Below, piece by piece: positions 19,868-30,399 of a DNA stretch of 64,000 nucleotides. This stretch comes from Agarophyton chilense (taxonomy: Eukaryota > Rhodophyta > Florideophyceae > Gracilariales > Gracilariaceae), in NCBI GenBank assembly GCA_030374765.1, contig JARGXX010000016.1, positions 248,001-312,000 on the forward strand, written 5' to 3'. A program made the translations under genes and the position numbers. Each line of letters begins with the position of its first letter. The stretch's first letter is position 1. Below the pieces are notes generated by a model that was given only the letters and a program-made list of their open reading frames with translations, did not search any database and had not been told where the DNA came from.

Positions 19868-22800
19868 TCACTTCCGGAAGAGGGTTCTGCCAATTACGAA
19901 TTCTCCTCTTCCACTTTCGACGATGTCCCTCACCCCATTCCTGTATAGATCAAGATTTTTTTTCACAGTCAATATGGCCGTGTCGACGAAATCGTCCATA
20001 GGAATGTCGGACACATCATATCCAAAAGGATTTGACAACTCGGAAGCCCATCTCTCGATACCAACCACTCCGTACGTCACGAATACCACCCAAAGAATTG
20101 TCAACCATCCGCTTGATTCTACAAGTCCGAGGGGTAGTAGTAGTAACCATATAACCATAAAGATTCTCAAGTGTTGCACATACCCGTACGGCAGAGGCAC
20201 TTGCAACATCCGTTCACATTCAAAAGCCGATTCCTTTAGCTGCTGCAAGTACTTCCACATGTATTCCACTTCCTGCCCACTGGCAGGATATTCACTTCCT
20301 TCGCTTGCAGAAATCCTATCACCTTTGGCGAGATAGTTCTCCACGAGATCTAAGCAATAATTCGCTCTTTCTCTGACCGAGAGAAGCTTTTGAACGTCCC
20401 CATTGCATAGGATTTCTTCGTATTTCTCTTTGTAGTCCTTTCCACGTAGCTGACCCATCAAAGCAATCGGAAAGGCCGCCAAGTGTGCTGCTATTCGTTC
20501 TAAGTCATCGGGGTGCCATACACCACTGCGGTAGCTCTCAAACAAGCGATTGCTTAAAACTCTTAGTTTGGAAATGATCCCCTTCTGCCATACGTCAACT
20601 GCTCTTACGTACCTCCAGTGACTATCATACAGACGGAAACCCAGAAGCAAGAATAAAGCAAACCCAACATACTCCTCCACCGAACTGTCAATTGCAATGC
20701 GAGAACAAAACCATGGCTCACATGAATCATTGAATGCGTCGTCAAACGGAAAGCTCTGGGATACCAACCATGCAAATGTGATCGCGGCGACCGTCCAGAT
20801 AATAACCGAGGTCGTCAACAATGGCGCCATAACGTTAATAGCTAATTTCAATCTTTGTAGAACACGAGCTCGAAATCCGTTTGGTTGGGTCTGCATGCTT
20901 CCCTCTACTAACACTTCCTTCCAGAATAGACGAACTGGACTGGGATAGTCGAGCCCAATCCCTCCGCTTCGATAGTTTTTCCGAATGAATAAAACATCTT
21001 CAACAATTTTGCGCGCAAAGCTGTCCAAATCTAAGTCGTTCATATCTGAACCAAATGGATGCTCAATTTCCGATGCGATGGTGTACATGCTAGAAGGAGT
21101 TTGAAAGTCAGATGACGGTCTTCATGAGGCAAAAATAAATGGATAAAACTTACCCCAATACACCGTAACCAATGATAGAAACCCACAAGATGGTGAACCA
21201 GCCTGTCACGATAGTAGAATTTCGCAAAGATGTTAATACCAAGCATGTGCCAATAGTTTCCTTTTCCTCTCTTAACCCAACTTACCTGATATCTCTGCCA
21301 ATGCAAATGGCAGTATTAGGAACCAAATAGCAAGAAGAGCATTCAGGAGCATCACAAACCCTGGGGCAATTGGAAAAGCTGACAGAAATATCAATTGCTG
21401 TGCAGCTTTCTCCAACAACCCCATCTCTCGTTTCATTGCAATAAATCTTTTCCCGTAAGTAATCTTTTGAGCAGCATACTCAGGCCGACTTGCTGCGGCG
21501 AGTTGGTACGCCTTGACCACTTCCACACAGTATCGAGACATGTTATCAGCACAATGAACACGAGCAAGATCTTCCTGCGAGAGGAGCCCCTTGATTTCTC
21601 TAATATCGCGAGAGTTTCGCATCTGATTCTTCAATACAATAGGTATGCAGGCTATAAAAGCAATAATACGGTTGTGATCCCCCTTGTGAATGGCCCCATC
21701 GTCAAACAAGGTCAAAAACTGAACGGCAAGGGAGTGACAGGCTGAGTGAAGTGTATCGGCCCACGAAATCCCGGCGTCCTTGCATCTATCGAACGCAGCA
21801 TTCACGTAAAAGCCAAGAAGTAAAAATGCTACATCAGATGTTAGAAAAGTCATTCATAAAGGTCAATAGATACTATTCAAATGGATGAATAGTATCTCCA
21901 GTCCGAAGAATCCAACTTGAACTTACCTGCAAACGAAACATAAGTTGCTATTGAGGTGTCGATGCTTATTCGGGAAAGCCACCATTTAGCAGGCTCTGAG
22001 CGGTCCCTGGATATGTATGACAGAACTACGGCCAATGTCGTGTAGCAAACTATGAACATCAATCCCTTCCATGGCACAGAGTTAAGTAAATGAGAGTACA
22101 AGCATGGTTTCACGCGTGGTTTCTCAAGCTTGTCAAAATGAAACACAGGCTCTCCAAATTCTGAGGGAAAGCTTTCATCCATGCGAGGAACGGTGAGCTG
22201 CTGGGTGACTTTTTGATTTCTCAAGGCAATACCTAGGTCTGCCTCAGAATCTGGGGCAGAGGGTCCGATGAGTCGATGACAGTCCCATTGCGTGCTGCGC
22301 ACACCTTCAAGGATGAATTCAGCCGTTTCGAGACATATGTCTTCCACAGGAATATCAATTGAGTCCTTTCCGTAGGGGTCGACGAGTTTCACAGCAATTT
22401 GTTCTAACCCGATGACACCATACGATATAATTGGCGTCCAAAGAATTGTGAAGAATCCAGTTTTTGGAGTCATTGCAAATGGAAGCAAGATCAACCATAT
22501 GATAGTGAAGAGGTGTTGGTGCTCCGTGTAACTTTTGACAACTGGAAAGCGTTTCACTCCGAATGCGCGCTGAGTAAGCTCCCGGATAGTTAAAATCCGG
22601 TTCAGCATCCAGATTACCATTGTTGCTTGGCAATGGAATGGTCCCATCTCGTCGTGTCCTTCCCGATCTTTTTTGTCTTGGAGAATAATGTATGCCTCAA
22701 TAGTCTGAAGCAAGTACGAAATACGGTCAGAACTGGTTTCCAATCTTTGTTTGTCTTCGGCAGATAACAAACCATCCGTATACTTCTCGGGCTTCTCTTC

Positions 22801-25609
22801 ACCGCTCAGGAGACGGTCTCGGAAAGAAAGAGGGATCTGCACAATGTGCGCGATGATGCGTTCTTTGTCGGTCTTATGAAACATTTCTCCGCGAAAGTTT
22901 TGGCATATTTCGATTGCGAGTGTTCTTAAGAGCATCTTCAGGTCTTGTATAAGCCTTGCTCCTGATTCATATCTTCCAATAGCATCAGATGCACGAAATG
23001 CGAGAATCATAAACAACGCAAATCCAACATTTCCCAAAACACCTAGGTCAACGTCTATCGGGCTGCACCATCCACGGCAAGAATTCCTCTTTCCATCGCC
23101 CCATGTAAACGACAATCCGTACGATGTAAACACGGCAATGATGCTCCAAAGAAATAATGCAACCATATCTCGAACCCTGACAGACGGGACGCTATCAAGA
23201 AGGGAGACTAAAGATACTAAGGGAGATGGATTATTGTTCTTCTGAGTGAATTTCAACCATTTCCACATTGACCGTCTAGTCTTCATGTCATCTTCCGCGT
23301 GAGAAGTAGTCTCTCGTGTTTCAACTTCCTGTGGTTTGAAGATATCTTTCGAGTAAGACGATTCATGGACAAATCCGACGGTTCCGTACCGACTGTTTTG
23401 ATAGATATCGTGAATGGAATGCTTAATTTCGCTGCAAAAAGATTGGAGTGGGATGTCGTACTCGTCAAAACCGAAGGGATCAGCAAGGTCTTTCCCAATC
23501 TTGAGCAAGTTCAGCACCGAAAAGCTGATAGGAACGATGTAAACGAACACTAGAAAGCCGTTGAACTCGACTAATGCCAGGGGTAATAAGGCTAACCAGA
23601 AGAACGCAAAGACCGTGAGATGGGTCGTGAAAGACTGTGAAATGGGGAATCTGTGCATTGCCACGCATTCATGCACAGCGATTTCGATCTTCCTTAACGT
23701 GAAGGCGACGGTGTTGCCAGCACCTCTCACCGGAGAGGCCAATAATTTGCAGGTTTGGTCATCGCCACATTCTAAACTATTTTGGTAGCCATAGATGACA
23801 TCCATGGCGTGCTCGAATAGGTCGTTAGCTTCATCAAACGCGGCGACATCCTTTGCAGACAGAATACTGTGTAACTCCGTCGTGTCCCTTGTATCTCGAA
23901 GCATCTGTTTGGCAGCGTAAGGCAATGCAGCAAAATGCGAGAAGAGACGCTCCCGGTCTCCGTGATGCCATGTGCCTGGGCTGCAAGACATTGCAAAACG
24001 GAAAGCAGCTTCTTCGATTGCGGGCTTGAGTTTGCTTTGCCATATTTCAAGTCCTCGCGAGTACCGTTTGTAAGCATCGTTCAACCAAAATCCTAACACA
24101 AGGAATACGCCAAGACTCACATACGAATCAGTAGATCCACCCACTGGAATGTATACGCACCACCATCGACATGTACTGTTGTCTTCATTCCTCGTGATGC
24201 CCCACGTGAAGAATACAACAAACGTCGTCCAGAAAAGTACCACCACGACCCCAAGAGCAACGTCTTTGGAGGAATAGATAGGGCGTAATACGGAAAGTAG
24301 AGAGTCGATGAGAAATCTTTTGGTCTTTCGCTGTTCTCCAGTGGAGGTCTCCGCACACCGCTCTTCTAACCATTTTGGATGGTCGTTCTGTGGATAAATT
24401 ACTTGGGTGTATGCCATTCTCTCTGATGAAAAGGCCTGAAGAAGTTGAAGCGATGTCTCAGCTGCCATTCGATTGAGCTTGATATCTTGTATGTCGTGCC
24501 CAAACGGGTGGTTTAGAGCGCTGGCAATCGTAAATAGCATGGAAACACCGTAAGTAACAAGGACAGTCCATAGCACAGTAAACCTAGAATGCAACATACA
24601 AAATGAAGTTATAAGTGTGTCAGCGTGGAACCGTGACAAAGGAAAAAAGTGAGAAATCTTACCATCCGCTTGTTTCAATCACAGCGAGCGGGAGAAAGAA
24701 CATCCATATATACAAGAAGATCTCAAGATGATTGACATATCCGGCAGAAGGACTAAAATTTGATATCGCTGTGAGAATACCGGCTTGAGAATCGATAGCA
24801 TCTACGTTGTTCATGATCAGGTGCTGAGTGCTTAGGCCAGCTGGAGTACTTGGCATGGCTACCGATTGGAATGAAACTAGTGCATCGTCTTGAGCAGCAC
24901 TGAAATATGTGCGAACAACCCTAGAGCAATGGAGGTGCATACTATTTGCAGCCATAACATCATCAATGTCGGCGTCGCAAAGAACACCCGCAAGCTGCTC
25001 ACCCTCTCGCTCTCCTCTCAGTTCCATCTTTAGAGCGATTGGAATCGCAATAAGGTGTCCGACGATACGTTCCAGGTCCCCGGGATGCCACGAACCTGCA
25101 GGAAACCCCTGGCGAAGGTCCCTGACAACATATCGCAAATATGCAGCCATATGAGTCCATCCAAGCTGTGCCTCCCAGTAACGGCTACTGGCTTCACGAA
25201 TGAAGAAGCCAAGGAGAATGAATAATGCCCAGCCAACAGCATACGACACCGAAGATGAAACGACAAGACGAGATCTCCAAAACTCAACAGAAAGCGAGTC
25301 GCCACCATCCGGTGCGAGGGAGTATGATATAAGCATAACAATGGAACTCCAGAGTATCTGAACTAGAAGAATTCTCTTCGGAATGGTCTTTAACAACATG
25401 TTGACTAGGGAAAAATCGGAAGGCTTTGGCTCCGGCGGAGAATGTCCTAGCTGACCGATGGCCGCTGCCGTTTCCAACCGTAGAGCGAGCGCTCTATGCG
25501 AAAAGTTATGGTACGAAGGACCTCTGGAAGGCGCGGGTGCCTCCTCATCGTCAGAGACGAAGGATCCTGTTGATTGCTCCCCTAGACCTGCTTTTGCAGG
25601 AGAAGCCAT
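19868..25609 (-). CDS. Giant protein with five tandem bestrophin/UPF0187 channel units
   Basis: Predicted 1805 residues in five exons: 25609-24663, 24583-21927, 21828-21286, 21202-21154, 21089-19868. All introns (79, 98, 83 and 64 bp) are GT-AG and the total is an exact codon multiple. The start is the first ATG; the frame is open upstream without one. Five units lie in a row (about 65-366, 409-716, 771-1081, 1146-1431, 1474-1790). Each has the pore-helix pattern (A)LF-LLGF, then an H-x-x-D-x-x-R-I or similar cytosolic motif, then LLPLALVE with GW or GF, and closes with (H/D/N)P(F/Y)G-D-x-x-D(I/L). This order matches plant VCCN1 and bacterial bestrophin-like anion channels. Known bestrophins assemble from five single-unit chains, so this may be a one-chain channel. 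The N-terminus (1-65) is Ser/Pro/acidic. Family firm; single-chain channel inferred. Confidence 0.9.
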
Positions 25610-28600
25610 GGAGCGCTGATGCTGGGCGGAGTTCAATTATTACGTCTCGAAAGGCCCACGGTAGTATAGAGATGGAATCGGTGAACTCTGCTCTACTCCG
25701 CGAAGCAACTGTACTCGAGGCATGGAGAAAAAATCATAAACGAAGAGTGAAACAAAACTTGCCATGGCACGGGGGAGTATAATCCGATTAAAACCAGAGC
25801 GTCTGGCGCAAGATTTCACTATAGGAAGACCTCATATGTCGGTTGAGATGATAGGACGAAGTTACGCTTCACAGACTATAATATCTTCGGTATTTCCCGC
25901 TGTATTCGCGACTCGAGACTGTCGAGAGCGCTGTAAGTCCCGAGCAAGACCATGAGAGCCATCCACACCTTTCATGCAAATGGAAACTGCGTCATTACCA
26001 ACAGGTAAGAGTAAAATAGTAAAATTTATCTTCGTCAGAGGGACATGATCAGAACGGTGCACGAACCTGGATACAATGCTTGCACCCTGACTGGAACGAC
26101 AATCTTCGGCGTTCTACAACTCCGAAACTTGACCTCAAACAAAGCCAACGAGCATCGAGCTCCGTGGGAGGGCAGAGCGCGAAGCGAGCGACGATGCATG
26201 CGTAGGTACGCGCATCTGCAGCTGCTCCAGGTTAGGTCATCTTCGTAAAGGCATGTAAAGCTTGATGGGGTAGAATGCTAGCAATCCAACCCTTAGCAAT
26301 CAATTTCCTGCAAGGTTGACCGTGTTGTTGTAGTGAATCACAAACAATGCGAGAGATTTTCTCTCGATAGAATTTAGAGCATATCTATTATGCCCCTAAA
26401 ACGTAATTTAGAGGCAAACTTTTGGAATCAGGCATCTCTATTCCGTCTCCAAAACCCATTTTGACTCGAAAATTTTAGCGCAGCTTCGCTTGTTCAGAAA
26501 TAGTCTCCTCTTCTACATCGGTACACATCAAAAGTTCAGCGCCAGCTACTCACTTCATTCGTTCCAATTCTCAATACAAAGTTCAACCAAACCAACCACT
26601 AATAAAAATTCGTCTGTCGCCATCGCACTGACAGATAACAGCATAGAAATTCAACCCACTACAACGTTCGAATAAATTTTCAAATGCCGTTCTTACCCGA
26701 TTCAAGCCCGTGCATTAGAAAACATTTCAAGATAAATTTTGTCAACATCAGCTACAAACATATCTAACTTTGCAAAACCCTCAAACAAAACCAAAACAGT
26801 GCATCAGTGGCGTGCGTACAAAATCAGCACAATGTTTCAAATCCAGTTATTCAACCTTCAGATTTTGTAATCAGGTAAGAAATTTTGCCTAGTACCAAAA
26901 AAACGTTAAACAAAAAAATGAAATCAAAACGAGGAAAAGCATCCACCAATAGATTTCTTAATCAAGTTGAAAACCATTGAGAGATAAATATCATACACCG
27001 AGAAAAGATGTAATTTTCTTTGAGACGTGGTTTGAACAATTTGCTGTTGAACCAAACCAAAAAGAGAAACGTTTTAAAGTAGGGTGGAAAGAAGCTGCAG
27101 TCGACGAAAAATGGTGCGAACTACACATTATTTGCGCTCGACATGAAGGAAATTGTCGCAAGTAGCGCAGATTTTTTTTCCGCCAAGAAAAAGTTGGAGA
27201 GTCAAAAGATCTCTCAAACCAATGACAAAGATATCTCAGATAATACTATGAAGATTTGGAGGAGTAATGCAGGTTATGAAGCTTTAAAGGGTGTATTCCA
27301 GTATTCCTTGGAGTTTCTTTACATTGATGCGGTAGACATTTTAAGCAGGCGACCAAAGTTTGGCGAAGAATACAGAATAACCAGCAAAAGAGTATATGTA
27401 TATGTAGTATAGTGAGCTACAGTATAGTAATGATGCGAAGTCTTGGACCTGGACGGTTGCAGGTATGCATCGTGTTCTACAGTGGTTTAGTTAGCAATTA
27501 GTTTAGATTTTCGCTATATGATTATTAGATAGATATAATTAAGTAGATAGGGAGGTGCACCTCAAAAACACCTCTCGTGGCCAGGTAGCAAAGAGTGTCA
27601 CTGTAGGTCGGGTGGCTGGTTAGATATAATTCTTCATCAAGAATGGCCAACCCTGCCACTATAGTAAAGTTAAGCACCTACTAGACTACTTTTACCCCAT
27701 TTGGATTCTACAGTCAAGCACTAAGGCAATTCTAGTGTCTTTACGGGTTTTCGGACCCTCGTGCGCTGTCCACCACCGTCTACCAACGTGGTCTCAGTAC
27801 GACTGCCGTTACTGTTGTACCCTTCAGTGGCTGGCGATTCCACACCTTCCAAGTATCTTCAATTTCCTCCTCCGAGGTCGAACCCGTTGCGCGCTTGCTT
27901 GAACCGACAGATGTTACACCCCGCTACAGTTTTGGTTTATATTAAAGTGTACCGTGTCAAACGAGAAGCCAAGAACGCTAAGATTAAGAACGAAGATGGT
28001 AAAATTTAATAATTAAACGACGAAAATATAGAGGATGAAAGCTTTGTTGTCATTAAGATCTCTGACACACGGCCAGTCGAAATAAAGTAAAGCTAACAGA
28101 TGAAAAAGGAATGCAGCATTAAATGGTAAGTTTAGAAGATGTTTCGAACCTGTCAGGGAGAGAATTAGAAAACCAATCAATTCATAGAGTGTTTACCGAG
28201 AAGGAGTGAGATTTAGAAGCGAAATAACCGTGGGCTGAGGTTACTCCAAGCATTGCCGGAAGGAATTCAAGAAAGATGGGCGCTACTGAAACGAATCACG
28301 AGAAAAGAATACGACACTTTTCCGGCATGACAAGAGTAAACATCAAAGTTCCAAATGCAATATATCATGGAGAGCATTAGACAGACTTTGAAGAGCTCCT
28401 GGTCTGAAGATGATGAGGGACCGAAGGAAAAGGCCCCACTCAATGTCCTCGATTATGAGATAACTCATTTTGCTAAAAAAGCTCCGAGAGATTTCCCTGT
28501 TCGTACAAAAGGCAAAGTCAATCAAGATTTTTTGTACACTAAATCTACTTCTCTGAGGTTCCCTTTACTTACTAAATGGTTCTACAGATAAATAAAATAG

Positions 28601-28990
28601 ACGTGTATATGATGGGGGCCTGCAACGCAATGACGGGTGGGTCAGCGTACGCGTCTTGACCGGTGGTAGCGTGGTAGAGCTGTTTCTAAGGTTCATATCC
28701 TTGACGGCGGCACTCCCAGAGTACTTGCTGCAATGGGCTGGCGTTTACTGCGTAGCCCTACACATTGGAGCTACGGAAACATCGGCTTGAAGACCAAAAG
28801 GTGGAACTCATATACCAAAGGGGGTTATTTAGTATCCTAACGGTGCCTACCTTACTCTAAGGGAGAAGCGTCTCTCGACCCAAGTAAGTAGTACCGGCGA
28901 GGCGCTGGGATCTCTCTGGCACTATAATGCTAGTCTTTTACACTAATTATAATAAATTAATAATCTAAATCAGTCCAGCTGAGGTCGGCC
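25610..28990. other. AT-rich intergenic and unassigned repeat-like DNA
   Basis: Upstream of the five-unit gene the DNA turns AT-rich. Up to about 26.9 kb I see no gene. From about 27.0 to 28.6 kb there are short Lys/Glu-rich open pieces on the plus strand (for example 28355-28591) that resemble decayed element coding sequence but match no family I can name. A perfect 12-bp palindrome GAGGTGCACCTC sits at about 27551-27562, and a small hairpin (ATTCTT/AAGAAT) near 27.63 kb. No host gene is supported. Confidence 0.35.
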
Positions 28991-29399
28991 AGTCCACGTG
29001 GCATCTGTCAGTTCCCTCAGGGCCCGGCGGCTTACAGAGCTCAACCGTTATCGTTACTCCTTCACATATCTCCCTCCTTAGGATTCGACCGTCACGGCGA
29101 AGTCCAAATTGCCTCACACCCTCCTGGGGGTCTGGCTCTAATTGGAACTTATGGTGAACCTCCAATCTTGCCTTCGGGGTCGGAACGTCGTGATCCTCAG
29201 CGTCCTAATGGTCTGGACACGAGCGGTGCCGTACCCGACATATCGACGTCTTACAACCAATGCGGGTGTTAGTTGCTCTCGTTACCAGCGGGTGCGACGG
29301 GGGCGTCGCATGGCAACCATACTCGAGGGTACCAGTGCGTAAGAGCTGACCCATGGCGCCAGGTTGGCAATTTGTTCACCTAAGGTCCTACACGCGCAC

Positions 29400-29434
29400 C
29401 AGGAGGGGGGAGGGGGGGGGAGGGGGGGGGAGGT
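29400..29434 (+). repeat. G-run cluster able to form a G-quadruplex
   Basis: Successive runs of four to ten G separated by single A, about 35 bases long, on the plus strand. Such runs readily form G4 structures; no role is evident. Confidence 0.8.
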
Positions 29435-29587
29435 TCCTTGCAACTTTTACTATCCTTTCCTATTCCCTTGGCGACCTTACGCGCGTCGTGCGCGCTTCGT
29501 CCATTTGGGGTCACGTCGGTCATTCTGCCCCATTCGGTTTCATCTTCCCTCCTTTACGTCGCGGTATTTCTCCATTGGTCGCGCGCA

Positions 29588-30212
29588 ATGCCGCAATCTC
29601 CTTATAAGCCCGTCGGATACGGCAATCTCCCTCCAGACTTTGTCGCTTCCCTCGTTTTTCCTATCCATTTCTCGGCGGACCAGCCTGAGGGCAGCGGCGC
29701 CATGGCTTTGAAGAACCAAGCGGGGAGCTTTTCGGGACACCAAATGGCTTGTGAGCGCCTCGGAGACCGCTAAGACCATACCATCGGAAGAAATCAGTGG
29801 GCAGCGCGTCATGCCATTCTGTCGTCCCATTGGTATTACTGCCTCGATGGAAATTGTGACATTCCTGAAGGGAGCTTGATCCTGGGCGTGTCACTCGGTG
29901 CGCTACGCCGCGGTTGTCCAACAGGGTCAAGATCTGAAGACCGCTATAGTCAACATCCTGCAGCAGGAGGCCCAAGTGATGTCCCAGAGGGCTACTGCCG
30001 ACTGGGATGCCCTGTATGATCTAAGTTTGAGAGACCGGGAGGCTTCCGATGGTGACGATAGTTTCTCAAGTGAATCTCCCCCGAAGAAGCGTGCTCGCCT
30101 CGCTAGGGCCAGTCCTACTGGTCCAGTTGGCTCCTCAGGTGACCCTAGTCCCGGCTTCGCTCCTGCAGGTTCCATTGAGGACGACGGAGCTACTCCTGCG
30201 CCGCCCCAGTGA
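29588..30212 (+). other. Unassigned coding-like stretch antisense to, and beside, a gypsy fossil
   Basis: Two open pieces on the plus strand. The first is short with an ATG at 29588. The second (29898-30212, no ATG) encodes a 104-residue acidic, Ser-rich sequence with a basic nuclear-signal-like PPKKRARLAR. AATAAA-type bases follow at about 30271. It lies just past the 3' end of the minus-strand chromovirus remains, in opposite orientation. Whether it is a host relic, an accessory part of the element or chance is unclear. Confidence 0.25.
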
Positions 30213-30399
30213 GTCCTGTTGGTGTTAGGCGCTCTTTCGCGAACCTTGAGGTCATGGTGTTAGTTTGTCAAATAAAGTAATGCTTGTGCTTTCCCAAGTT
30301 CGTTCTTGTATCTCAAACGTGCGTGCCCCAGAACGGCGTTCAACCTTGAGAGAGTCTCGTGTCTTCCTCATGGGTCGCCTTAGGACTGACTTTGTTCTC

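Noticed and set aside
19868-25609. Several separate bestrophin-like genes in tandem
   Set aside because: The reading frame of one exon spans units 1 to 4 without a stop, and the introns that separate the other open pieces are short, GT-AG and frame-preserving. One gene explains it better.
25764-26248. Short open frames upstream of the five-unit gene
   Set aside because: Short, mixed composition, no family resemblance; likely promoter-side noise.
27551-27640. Small palindrome and hairpin as a possible regulatory RNA
   Set aside because: Too short and isolated; no conserved partner or promoter context visible.
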